Part shown: in pieces, positions 7,637 through 16,457 of the stretch
Numbering within the stretch: the stretch's first letter is position 1
Layout: every line of letters starts with the position of its first letter
Source: an uncultured Rubrivivax sp.
GTDB taxonomy: Bacteria; Pseudomonadota; Gammaproteobacteria; Burkholderiales; Burkholderiaceae_C
Length of the DNA: 26,889 bases
Direction: 5' to 3'
Assembly (NCBI GenBank): GCA_937975735.1
Contig: CALJUI010000373.1
Location: 1 to 26,889, forward strand
Notes under the pieces: model-generated
What the model saw: the letters and a program-made list of their open reading frames with translations, nothing else
What the model was told of the DNA's origin: nothing
The model's database searches: none
Position numbers and translations under genes: made by a program

Positions 7637-8427
7637 ACATCGGCCTGATCATCATCGGCGACGAGATCCTGTCGGGCAAGCGGCGCGACGCGCACCTGCC
7701 CAAGGTCATCGAGCTGCTCGGCGCGCGCGGCCTGGCGCTCGGCTGGGCGCGCTACGAGGGCGACGACCGGCCGCGCATCGCGCGCGCGCTGACCGAGGCC
7801 TTCGCCAGCGGCGACCTGGTGTTCAGCTGCGGCGGCATCGGTGCGACGCCGGACGACCACACCCGGCAGGCCGCGGCCGCCGCGCTCGGCGTGCCGCTGG
7901 TGCTGCATCCCGACGCCAAGGTGCTGATCACCGAACGCATGCGCGAGGTCGCCGCCGAGCAGGGCGTGCCCTTCGAGCCCGACCGGCCGGACAACCTGCA
8001 CCGGCTGAACATGGGCGTGTTCCCCGAGGGCGCGTCGATCATCCCGAACCCGTACAACAAGATCCCGGGCTTCAGCGTTGGCGACGTGCACTTCGTGCCC
8101 GGCTTCCCGGTGATGGCCTGGCCGATGATCGAGAGCCTGCTCGATGGCCGCTACGCCGCGCTGCACGGGGCCGGCCGGGTCGCCGAGCGCTCGGTGATCG
8201 TGTTCGGTGCGATCGAGGCTTCGCTGACGCCGATGATGGAGTCGATCGAGGCCCGGTTCGGCGGGGTGCGCGTGTTCAGCCTGCCCAGCGTCGACCATCC
8301 CGAGTGGGGACGGCACATCGAGCTCGGCGTGAAGGGCCAAGGCGAAGCGGTCGACGCCGCCTTCGTCGCGCTCGAGCAGGCGCTGCAGGCGTATGGGGCG
8401 AAGTTGGGCCCCAAATTGGTGCGCTGA
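7633..8427 (+). CDS. CinA-like MoCF-domain protein (competence/damage-inducible protein A family)
   Basis: A 264-residue protein made of a molybdopterin-binding-like (MoCF) domain: IGLIIIGDEILSGKRRDAHL at the start and FSCGGIGATPDDHTRQA near residues 63-79. Full CinA is about 420 residues and carries a C-terminal nicotinamide-nucleotide amidase domain; that domain is absent, as in the short homologues common in proteobacteria. The first half of CinA in other bacteria has ADP-ribose pyrophosphatase activity, but this is not assured for the short form. The ATG at 7633 overlaps the EI24 stop (ATGA). An upstream NtrC-type site for glnA overlaps its last codons. Confidence 0.86.
   Translation: MNIGLIIIGDEILSGKRRDAHLPKVIELLGARGLALGWARYEGDDRPRIARALTEAFASGDLVFSCGGIGATPDDHTRQAAAAALGVPLVLHPDAKVLITERMREVAAEQGVPFEPDRPDNLHRLNMGVFPEGASIIPNPYNKIPGFSVGDVHFVPGFPVMAWPMIESLLDGRYAALHGAGRVAERSVIVFGAIEASLTPMMESIEARFGGVRVFSLPSVDHPEWGRHIELGVKGQGEAVDAAFVALEQALQAYGAKLGPKLVR
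8407..8423 (+). promoter_or_regulatory. NtrC binding site 1 (glnA enhancer)
   Basis: GGCCCCAAATTGGTGCG matches 11 of 14 defined bases of TGCACCANNNTGGTGCA. It lies inside the 3' end of the CinA-like gene, centred 33 bp upstream of site 2, close to the 32-bp spacing of the paired E. coli glnA sites. Confidence 0.7.
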
Positions 8428-8439
8428 TCCACCGTCGAA

Positions 8440-8456
8440 CGCACTGAGCCGGTGCA
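8440..8456 (+). promoter_or_regulatory. NtrC binding site 2 (glnA enhancer)
   Basis: CGCACTGAGCCGGTGCA keeps the GCAC and GGTGCA half-sites in the 17-bp NtrC spacing. Its centre is about 86 bp before the predicted glnA start of transcription, on the same helix face as site 1. Confidence 0.65.
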
Positions 8457-8462
8457 TTCAAT

Positions 8463-8479
8463 GGCACCCAATCGGGGCT
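8463..8479 (+). promoter_or_regulatory. Possible weak third NtrC site
   Basis: GGCACCCAATCGGGGCT has a good left half-site (GCACC) but a poor right one: 9 of 14 defined bases. It sits 23 bp after site 2. Weak NtrC sites beside strong ones are known at glnA of enterobacteria. Confidence 0.3.
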
Positions 8480-8499
8480 CCGTGCCTAGGCGCCCTGTG

Positions 8500-8541
8500 A
8501 AAGGCGCAGGCACGCTTTCTGCTACATTCCTGTGCGCCTTT
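8500..8541 (+). other. Inverted repeat enclosing the sigma-54 promoter
   Basis: AAAGGCGC (8500-8507) is repeated inverted as GCGCCTTT (8534-8541), followed by one more T. The 26-base interior holds the whole sigma-54 promoter. It may act as a weak terminator for the CinA-like operon, or be coincidental. Confidence 0.3.
8508..8523 (+). promoter_or_regulatory. Sigma-54 promoter of glnA
   Basis: AGGCACGCTTTCTGCT matches the sigma-54 consensus TGGCACG-N4-TTGCW: GG of the -24 element at 8509-8510 and GC of the -12 element at 8521-8522 with the obligatory 10 bases between. Transcription should start near 8534. The two NtrC sites upstream complete a nitrogen-regulated promoter. Confidence 0.78.
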
Positions 8542-8618
8542 TCGGGCCCCGCGCCCGCGAACTGCCACCCAAATCAATCCCAATCCCCCTGAAAACCGCG
8601 CTCGCGAGGAGATCCCAG

Positions 8619-10034
8619 ATGGCCAAGAACGTTGCCGACGTGATGAAGATGGTGAAGGAGAACGAAGTCAAGTTCGTCGACTTCCGCTTCACCGACACCC
8701 GCGGCAAGGAGCAGCACGTGTCGGTGCCGGTGTCGCACTTCGACGAAGACAAATTCAGCTCCGGCCACGCCTTCGACGGCTCGTCGATCGCCGGCTGGAA
8801 GGGCATCGAGGCCTCGGACATGCTGCTGATGCCGGACCCGAACACCGCCAACATCGATCCGTTCTACGAAGAGCCGACGCTGATCCTGACCTGCGACGTC
8901 ATCGAGCCGGGCGACGGCAAGCCCTACGAGCGCGACCCGCGTTCGCTGGCCAAGCGCGCCGAGGCCTACATGAAGTCGTCGGGCCTGGGCGACGCCGCCT
9001 ACTTCGGCCCCGAGCCCGAGTTCTTCATCTTCGACCAGGTCCAGTGGGGCGCCGACATGTCGGGCTGCTTCGTCAAGATCGGCTCGGAAGAGGGCTCCTG
9101 GAGCACCGGCAAGGACTTCGAGGGCGGCAACCTGGGCCACCGCCCGACCGTCAAGGGCGGCTACTTCCCGGTCCCGCCGGTCGACAGCATGCAGGACATG
9201 CGCTCCGAGATGTGCCTGCTGCTCGAGCAGATGGGCATCCCGGTCGAGGTCCACCACCACGAGGTGGCCGGCGCCGGCCAGAACGAGATCGGCACCAAGT
9301 TCAGCACGCTGGTGCAGCGTGCCGACTGGCTGCAGCTGCAGAAGTACATCATCCACAACGTCGCCCACGCCTACGGCAAGACCGCGACCTTCATGCCCAA
9401 GCCGGTGGTCGGCGACAACGGCAGCGGCATGCACGTTCACCAGTCGGTGTGGAAGGACGGCAAGAACCTGTTCGCCGGCGACGGCTACGGCGGCCTGTCC
9501 GAGTTCGCGCTGTTCTACATCGGCGGCATCATCAAGCATGCGCGTGCGCTGAACGCGATCACGAACCCGGGCACCAACAGCTACAAGCGCCTGGTGCCGG
9601 GCTTCGAGGCGCCGGTCAAGCTGGCCTACAGCGCGCGCAACCGCTCGGCGTCGATCCGCATTCCGTACGTGTCGAACCCGAAGGGCCGTCGCATCGAGGC
9701 GCGCTTCCCGGATCCCACCGCCAACCCCTACCTGGCCTTCTCGGCGCTGCTGATGGCCGGCCTGGACGGCGTCGAGAACAAGATCCACCCGGGCGAGGCG
9801 GCGACCAAGGACCTGTACCACCTGCCGCCTGAAGAGGACGCGAAGATCCCCACCGTCTGCTCGAGCCTGGACCAGGCGCTGGAGAACCTCGACGCCGACC
9901 GCGCCTTCCTGACCAAGGGCGGCGTGTTCACCGACACCTTCATCGACGCCTACATCGACCTCAAGATGCAGGAAGTCACGCGGTTCCGCATGACCACGCA
10001 TCCGATCGAGTTCGACATGTACTACTCGCTGTAA
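8619..10034 (+). CDS. glnA: Glutamine synthetase type I
   Basis: A 471-residue GS-I enzyme, which makes glutamine from glutamate, ammonia and ATP as a dodecamer. Seen are the beta-grasp DGSSIAGWKGIE (53-64), the metal-site segments FGPEPEFF (129-136) and GAGQNEIGTKFS (218-229), HVHQS (272-276), the NRSASIRIP loop (341-349) and the C-terminal catalytic part. Tyr400 in KDLYHLPPEE corresponds to the adenylylated tyrosine (Tyr397 of the E. coli enzyme), so control by GlnE adenylylation is expected. AGGAG at 8607-8611 lies seven bases before ATG 8619, which fixes the start. It heads the block with ntrB and ntrC but is followed by a strong terminator. Confidence 0.98.
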   Translation: MAKNVADVMKMVKENEVKFVDFRFTDTRGKEQHVSVPVSHFDEDKFSSGHAFDGSSIAGWKGIEASDMLLMPDPNTANIDPFYEEPTLILTCDVIEPGDGKPYERDPRSLAKRAEAYMKSSGLGDAAYFGPEPEFFIFDQVQWGADMSGCFVKIGSEEGSWSTGKDFEGGNLGHRPTVKGGYFPVPPVDSMQDMRSEMCLLLEQMGIPVEVHHHEVAGAGQNEIGTKFSTLVQRADWLQLQKYIIHNVAHAYGKTATFMPKPVVGDNGSGMHVHQSVWKDGKNLFAGDGYGGLSEFALFYIGGIIKHARALNAITNPGTNSYKRLVPGFEAPVKLAYSARNRSASIRIPYVSNPKGRRIEARFPDPTANPYLAFSALLMAGLDGVENKIHPGEAATKDLYHLPPEEDAKIPTVCSSLDQALENLDADRAFLTKGGVFTDTFIDAYIDLKMQEVTRFRMTTHPIEFDMYYSL

Positions 10035-10065
10035 ACACGGTCAACCGCGCACCGTGGCGCAGCGT

Positions 10066-10097
10066 GAAGGGACGGCGGGGCCGTCCCTTCGTCGTTT
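10066..10097 (+). terminator. Intrinsic terminator after glnA
   Basis: A perfect 11-bp stem (GAAGGGACGGC / GCCGTCCCTTC) with a three-base G loop, followed by GTCGTTTT. The T-tract is short, so some read-through to ntrBC is plausible. Confidence 0.75.
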
Positions 10098-10141
10098 TGG
10101 CCCCACAATGAGTGGCTGTGAATGCTGACGAGGAACTGCGC

Positions 10142-10672
10142 ATGACGCTTCGGTCCCCCGTGCTGTTGGCCGTGTTGTCGGGCGGGATCGCCGCGGTGAC
10201 GCTGGCGCAGGCACAGGCACCTGCCCCGGGCGCCACGGTCTACCGCTGCCCCGGCCCGCCGGTGCTCTACACCGATCAGTTGACCCCGCAGGAGGCGCGC
10301 GACAAGGGCTGCCGCACGATCGAAGGCGCGCCGATCACGATCGTGCAGACGCCCAAGCCTCGCGCCACGCCGGCCACGCCGTCGCCGGCCGCGACGGCGA
10401 CGACCCGCCCGCCCGAGGCGCGGATCGACCCCGCCGCGCAGCGCGAGCGCGACAGCGACCGCCGACGCATCCTGAGCGACGAATTGCAGCGCGAAGAGCA
10501 GCGCCTGGCCGAGCTGCAGAAGGAATACAACAACGGCGAGCCCGAGCGCCGCGGCGACGAGCGCAACTACCAGAAGTACCTGGACCGCGTCGCCGAGCTG
10601 AAGGCCGGCATCGCGCGCAAGGAGGCCGACATCGCGGCGATCAAGCGCGAGATCGGCAAGCTGCCGCCGTGA
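10142..10672 (+). CDS. Small exported coiled-coil protein between glnA and ntrB (DUF4124-like start)
   Basis: A 176-residue protein of unknown function. Residues about 5-25 form a signal peptide ending AQAQA; the mature part starts with VYRCPGPPVLYTDQLT and a second Cys in DKGCRTIEG, resembling the short DUF4124 domain of exported proteobacterial proteins. A Thr/Pro/Ala linker (about 75-105) leads to a highly charged helix (RERDSDRRRILSDELQREEQ onward) that should form a coiled coil to the end. AGGA at 10131-10134 supports ATG 10142 over the GTG at 10112. It ends four bases before ntrB, so it is probably co-transcribed with the nitrogen two-component system. Homologues in this position are familiar in Burkholderiales, but a role in nitrogen control is unproven. 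Confidence 0.8.
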   Translation: MTLRSPVLLAVLSGGIAAVTLAQAQAPAPGATVYRCPGPPVLYTDQLTPQEARDKGCRTIEGAPITIVQTPKPRATPATPSPAATATTRPPEARIDPAAQRERDSDRRRILSDELQREEQRLAELQKEYNNGEPERRGDERNYQKYLDRVAELKAGIARKEADIAAIKREIGKLPP

Positions 10673-10676
10673 CGTG

Positions 10677-11765
10677 ATGACGCCGGGCGCCGACGACGCG
10701 CCTGCGGTGCAGGACGCCTTCGACCAGCTGGCGACGATGGTCGCGCTGGCCGACCCGCAGGGCCAGTGCGTGATGGCCAATGCGACACTCGAGGACAGCA
10801 CCGGCCTGTCGCGCCGCGCCCTGTGCCGGACGATGGTGAGGGACTGGCTGGTCGATCCGACGCCGCTGGCCGACGCGCTGCGCATGGTCGCCGCCAACGA
10901 GGTCGCCAGCGGCCGATTCGACGCGCTGCTGCGCCGCGCCCACGCGATCGGCGCCGCGGCGCCGGACCTGCCGGTGCACGTCATCGTCTCGCAGACCGAG
11001 TGGCCCGACCGGGTGCTGATCGAGATGATCGAGATCGAGCAGCAGCCCCGGCTCGACCGCGAGCAGCGCACCTTCGAGCAGGCGCAGGCGAACAAGGAAC
11101 TGGTGCGCAACCTCGCGCACGAGATCAAGAACCCGCTCGGCGGCATCCGCGGTGCGGCGCAGCTGCTCGAGATGGAGATGGACTCGCGCGAGCTCACCGA
11201 GTACACGCGCGTGATCATCCACGAGGCCGACCGGCTGCAGCTGCTGGTCGACCGCCTGCTCGCGCCGCACCGGCGGCCGCACGTCGTCGGCGACGTCAAC
11301 ATCCACGAGATCTGCGAGCGGGTGCGCGCGCTGATCGCGGCGGAGTTCCCGCGCGGGCTGACGCTGCGGCGCGACTACGACACCTCGATCCCCGAGTTCC
11401 GCGGCGACCGCGAGCAGCTGATCCAGGCGCTGCTCAACATCGCCCACAACGCCACCTACGCGCTGGCCGAGCGCATCGCCGCCGGCGACGCCGAGCTGAT
11501 CTTCCGCACGCGCATCGCGCGCCAGGTCACTTTCGGCAAGCAGCGCTTCCGGCTGGCACTGGAATTGCATGTGCAGGACAACGGGCCGGGCGTGCCCGAG
11601 GCCATCCGCGATCGCATCTTCCACCCGCTGGTGTCGGGACGCGAGGGCGGCTCGGGGCTCGGGCTCACGCTGGCGCAGACCTTCGTGCAGCAACACCAGG
11701 GCATGATCGAATGCGACAGCGTGCCGGGCCGGACGGTGTTCAAGATCCTCATCCCCCTGCCCTGA
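10677..11765 (+). CDS. glnL: NtrB, nitrogen regulation sensor kinase
   Basis: A 362-residue cytoplasmic histidine kinase/phosphatase (NtrB, also GlnL or NRII) that controls NtrC according to P-II state. The N-terminal about 120 residues form a PAS domain, followed by the dimerisation helix with phospho-acceptor His148 in NLAHEIKNPLGGIRGAAQLL. The ATP-binding part has the N box NIAHNATYAL (254-263), G1 DNGPG (301-305) and G2 GGSGLGL (324-330). There are no membrane segments, as expected. ATG 10677 is preferred; the adjacent GTG 10674 is equally close to the preceding stop. ntrC follows after 18 bases. Confidence 0.96.
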   Translation: MTPGADDAPAVQDAFDQLATMVALADPQGQCVMANATLEDSTGLSRRALCRTMVRDWLVDPTPLADALRMVAANEVASGRFDALLRRAHAIGAAAPDLPVHVIVSQTEWPDRVLIEMIEIEQQPRLDREQRTFEQAQANKELVRNLAHEIKNPLGGIRGAAQLLEMEMDSRELTEYTRVIIHEADRLQLLVDRLLAPHRRPHVVGDVNIHEICERVRALIAAEFPRGLTLRRDYDTSIPEFRGDREQLIQALLNIAHNATYALAERIAAGDAELIFRTRIARQVTFGKQRFRLALELHVQDNGPGVPEAIRDRIFHPLVSGREGGSGLGLTLAQTFVQQHQGMIECDSVPGRTVFKILIPLP

Positions 11766-11783
11766 TTCCACTCGACGCCGCGC

Positions 11784-13241
<1,458 letters not shown>

Positions 13242-13256
13242 GCACGGGCCGCGCGT

Positions 13257-14021
13257 TCAGTCCAGCGTCAGCAGCACCGGCGCGTGATCGCTCGGCCGCT
13301 CGTTCTTGCGCGGTGCCTTGTCGATGATGCAGGCCGTCGTGCGCGCCTTCAGCGCCGGGCTGACCAGGATGTGGTCGATGCGCAGGCCCTGGTTCTTGCG
13401 GAAGGCCAGGTTGCGATAGTCCCACCAGGACCAGGACTTCGGCGGCTGCTCGAAGAGCCGGAACGCGTCGGCCAGGCCCAGCTCGACCAGTGCGGCGAAC
13501 TGCGCGCGCTCCTCGGGCGTGCAGTGGATCTGCCCGGCCCAGGCCACCGGGTCGTGCACGTCGCGGTCTTCGGGGGCGACGTTGAAGTCGCCCATCAGCA
13601 CCAGGTTCGGGTGGCGCGCGAGTTCATCGTTCACCCACTCGCGCAGCGCCGACATCCAGCGCATCTTGTAGGCGAACTTGTCGCTGTCCGGCGCCTGGCC
13701 GTTGGGGAAGTAGCCGCCGATCACGCGCACGCCGTCCACCGTGCCGGCGATCACCCGCGCCTGCTCGTCGTCGAAGCCCGGGATGTTGCGCACGACGTCG
13801 GTGGCCGTGCTGCGCGACAGCAGCGCGACGCCGTTGTAGGTGCGCTGTCCGTGCCACTGCGACTGCCAGCCGGCGGCGGCCAGTTCGGCGTGCGGGAACT
13901 TGTCGTCGGTGAGCTTGGTTTCCTGCAGCACCAGCACGTCGACCGGGTGCTCGGCTAGCCAGGCCAGCACCTGCGGCAGCCGCACGGCGAGGGAGTTGAC
14001 GTTCCAGGTGGCGAGTTGCAT
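13257..14021 (-). CDS. xth: Exodeoxyribonuclease III (AP endonuclease)
   Basis: A 254-residue ExoIII-family enzyme that cuts DNA at abasic sites and trims 3' ends in base-excision repair. Catalytic elements seen are Asn7 in WNVNS, Glu34 in LQETKL, the GDFNVAP loop (144-150; Asp145, Asn147), Asp216/His217 in RIDHILVS and His246 in PSDHAPV. All expected metal and catalytic residues are present. The length and the LDERFRKNQGLRID-type end (here LAFRKNQGLRIDH) fit the bacterial ExoIII branch. It is divergent from the small coiled-coil gene; the 158-base gap shows no feature I can support. Confidence 0.96.
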   Translation of the reverse strand: MQLATWNVNSLAVRLPQVLAWLAEHPVDVLVLQETKLTDDKFPHAELAAAGWQSQWHGQRTYNGVALLSRSTATDVVRNIPGFDDEQARVIAGTVDGVRVIGGYFPNGQAPDSDKFAYKMRWMSALREWVNDELARHPNLVLMGDFNVAPEDRDVHDPVAWAGQIHCTPEERAQFAALVELGLADAFRLFEQPPKSWSWWDYRNLAFRKNQGLRIDHILVSPALKARTTACIIDKAPRKNERPSDHAPVLLTLD

Positions 14022-14179
14022 GGCGCGAGTTTAGGAGCCTGCGCGGCCGACCCGAAGCCGGCCTTGTCCTACACCCCGATCCATGCAGGTCGTGTACGGT
14101 GTTTCGCACAGGCATGACCTGGCTCGGCGTCCCCGCCGCCGGTCGTGCCAGCCGTTGAACCAACCATCGAGAGGACACC

Positions 14180-14464
14180 ATGTCGAAACGCGAACAAGCC
14201 ATCAAAGCCGCGAAGCAACAGCTCGACGAGCTGGACAGGGAAATCGCCCGGCTGGAGAGCAGGGCCGCCGACGTCGGCGAAGACCTGAAGTCGCGCTACC
14301 GTGCCGAAGTGGCCAAGCTGCGCGAGCAGTCGAAGAAGGGCGCGGCGAAGCTGGAGGAACTGAAGTCGGCCGGCGAGAGCGGGTGGGACAAGGTGGCCGC
14401 CGAGTTCACCAAGATCACCGATGCGATGAAGCACTCGTTCAACTACTTCAAGTCGCAGGTCTGA
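14180..14464 (+). CDS. Small charged coiled-coil protein, unknown function
   Basis: A 94-residue soluble protein with no signal peptide. About residues 3-75 are rich in Lys, Glu, Ala and Leu with heptad-like spacing (QQLDELDREIARLESRAADV), so a coiled coil is likely; the end GWDKVAAEFTKITDAMKHSFNYFKSQV looks like an amphipathic helix. GAGAGG at 14169-14174, five bases before ATG, and codon use like its neighbours argue it is real. I do not recognise a family; small stress-induced helical proteins are one possibility. It converges on chrA, with 13 bases between stops. Confidence 0.8.
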   Translation: MSKREQAIKAAKQQLDELDREIARLESRAADVGEDLKSRYRAEVAKLREQSKKGAAKLEELKSAGESGWDKVAAEFTKITDAMKHSFNYFKSQV

Positions 14465-14477
14465 GGACTCGCCTGAC

Positions 14478-15809
14478 CTACACCACCAGCGAGCGCAGCA
14501 GCCCCGCCGCCGCACAGCCCGCCAGCAGCGGCAGCACGCCGACCTTGAACCGGAACAGCGCGATCGCCGCCGCCGCGGCGATCAGCGCGGCGGTGAGGTC
14601 GAAGGGCCCGCCCGCGCCGCGCGGCCACAGCACGTGCCAGGCGAAGAACAGCGCCAGGTTCAGGATCACGCCGACCACCGCGGCGGTGATCGCCGACAGC
14701 GGCGCGGTGAAGCCGAGCCGTCCGTGCGTGGCCTCGACCAGCGGGCCACCGGCAAAGATGAAGACGAAAGACGGCAGGAAGGTGAAGAAGGTCACCAGCA
14801 TCGCCGCCAGCACGCCGCCGAGCAACGGCGATGCGGCGCCGGCGACCTCGCCGAGCCAGCCGCCGACGAACCCGACGAAGGCCACCACCATGATCAGCGG
14901 TCCCGGCGTCGTCTCGCCGAGCGCCAGGCCGTCGATCATCTGCGGCGCGCTCAGCCACTGGTGGTGCTCCACCGCGCCCTGATACACGTAGGGCAGCACC
15001 GCGTAGGCGCCGCCGATCGTCAGCAGCGCGGCCTTGGTGAAGAACCAGCCCATCTGCGTCAGCGTCGCGCTCCAGCCGAGGGCGGCGACCAGGGCGAGCA
15101 TCGCCGCCGCCCACAGCGCCGCGCCGACGGCCAGCACGCGCAGCAGCCGCGAGCGCGCGTAGCGCGCGTGCGGCGGCGCCGGCGTGTGGTCGTCGATCAG
15201 CGCCGGGCCGTGGTCGCCGCCGGCTGCCGCGTGGCCGCCGCCGAGCGCGAACACCTCGGGCCAGCGCCGTGCGCCGAGCCAGCCGATCGACGCCGCGGCC
15301 GCGACGATGGCCGGGAAGGGCGCGCGGAACACGAAGATCGCGACGAAGGCCGCCGCCGCCAGCGCCCACATCCAGCGGTTGCGCAGTGCGCGCGAGCCGA
15401 TGCGCCAGGCCGCGTGCAGCACGATCGCCGTCACCGCCGGCTTGATCCCGTAGAAGACCGCCGCCACCGCCGGCACGTCGCCGAAGCGCAGGTAGATCCA
15501 CGACAGCACGATCAGGATCGCCAGCGACGGCAGCACGAAGAGGGCCCCGGCGACCAGCCCGCCCCAGGTCCGGTGCATCAGCCAGCCGATGTAGGTGGCG
15601 AGCTGCTGCGCCTCCGGCCCGGGCAGCAGCATGCAGTAGTTCAAGGCATGCAGGAAGCGCTTCTCGCTGATCCAGCGCCGGCGCTCGACGAGCTCGGCGT
15701 GCATGATTGCGATCTGCCCGGCCGGCCCGCCGAAGCTGATGAAGCCGAGCTTGAGCCAGAAGCGAAAGGCCTGGCCGAACGGCACCGCGTCCGGCGGGTC
15801 GGTGCTCAC
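14478..15809 (-). CDS. chrA: ChrA-family chromate transporter (two-domain form)
   Basis: A 443-residue membrane protein of the long-chain chromate transporter family, which exports chromate or, in some members, related oxyanions. It has two homologous CHR halves: the first begins FWLKLGFISFGGPAGQIA (about residues 17-34) and has LLPGPEAQQLATYIGW; the second has FFTKAALLTIGGAYAVLPYV and LGETTPGPLIMVVAFVGF. A hydrophilic His/Ala/Gly-rich linker lies between them. The GTG start at 15809 overlaps the folA stop (GTGA), giving translational coupling. Chromate resistance itself cannot be inferred with certainty, since many chromosomal ChrA homologues have other or unknown substrates. Confidence 0.93.
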   Translation of the reverse strand: MSTDPPDAVPFGQAFRFWLKLGFISFGGPAGQIAIMHAELVERRRWISEKRFLHALNYCMLLPGPEAQQLATYIGWLMHRTWGGLVAGALFVLPSLAILIVLSWIYLRFGDVPAVAAVFYGIKPAVTAIVLHAAWRIGSRALRNRWMWALAAAAFVAIFVFRAPFPAIVAAAASIGWLGARRWPEVFALGGGHAAAGGDHGPALIDDHTPAPPHARYARSRLLRVLAVGAALWAAAMLALVAALGWSATLTQMGWFFTKAALLTIGGAYAVLPYVYQGAVEHHQWLSAPQMIDGLALGETTPGPLIMVVAFVGFVGGWLGEVAGAASPLLGGVLAAMLVTFFTFLPSFVFIFAGGPLVEATHGRLGFTAPLSAITAAVVGVILNLALFFAWHVLWPRGAGGPFDLTAALIAAAAAIALFRFKVGVLPLLAGCAAAGLLRSLVV

Positions 15810-16303
15810 GCGGGGCGGCGCTGGTAGGTGACGAAGCGGAACGGCACGCCGGTCGCGCTGCGCATCGGCGTCGACTCGACGGCCGTGAAGGCGTCGCGTT
15901 CCCAGCACGGGAAGAAGGTGTCGCCGTCGAGGTCGGCGTCGATCTCGGTCAGCACCAGCCGGTCGGCGCGCGGCAGCGCCAGCGCGTAGAGCTCGGCGCC
16001 GCCGATGACGAAGACCTCGGGCGTGCCGGCGACGGCGGCCAGCGCGGCGTCGAGGTCGGCGTGCACTTCGGCACCGTCGAGCGCGAGGCCGCGCTGGCGG
16101 CTGAGCACCAGGTTGCGCCGGCCCGGCAGCGGGCGGAAGCGCGCCGGCAGCGAGTCCCAGGTCTTGCGGCCCATGACCACCGGGCAGCCCATCGTCGTGC
16201 GGCGGAAGTGCTGCTGGTCGAGCGGCTCGTGCCAGAGCAGCCGGTTGCCGCGGCCGATGGCGCGGTTGCGGGCGACCGCGGCGATCAGCGAGAGCGTCGT
16301 CAT
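15806..16303 (-). CDS. folA: Dihydrofolate reductase
   Basis: A 165-residue chromosomal-type DHFR that reduces dihydrofolate with NADPH. Seen are LIAAVARNRAIG at the start, the substrate-binding LLWHEPLDQQHFRR with catalytic Asp29 (replacing the commoner LPWHLPEDL wording), VVMGRKTWDSL (42-52), the NADPH-binding RPLPGRRN (57-64) and VIGGAELYALALP (99-111). All catalytic residues expected of FolA are present, so it should be active. It is the first gene of a folA-chrA pair with a four-base overlap, and is divergent from the export cluster. Confidence 0.96.
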   Translation of the reverse strand: MTTLSLIAAVARNRAIGRGNRLLWHEPLDQQHFRRTTMGCPVVMGRKTWDSLPARFRPLPGRRNLVLSRQRGLALDGAEVHADLDAALAAVAGTPEVFVIGGAELYALALPRADRLVLTEIDADLDGDTFFPCWERDAFTAVESTPMRSATGVPFRFVTYQRRPA

Positions 16304-16457
16304 GGCGCGATTGTCCATCGCCGCGGGCGGGCCCCGAATTGGCGGCCGAACCCGATCCAGATCGGCCGACCGGCGCGTCGGTCGATGCGGACAATGGGGC
16401 GGGCCATGCGCCCGACTTCGCAGCCCTTCGCCATGCCCGTCCACGGCGGGTGTCACC
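16304..16457. other. Divergent intergenic region between folA and the export cluster
   Basis: A 154-base gap that must hold promoters for folA (minus strand) and the five-gene cluster (plus strand). The only structure I can point to is an inverted repeat CGACCG (16367-16372) / CGGTCG (16379-16384), which could be an operator or a hairpin in the leader. I see no convincing sigma-70 or sigma-54 promoter. Confidence 0.4.
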
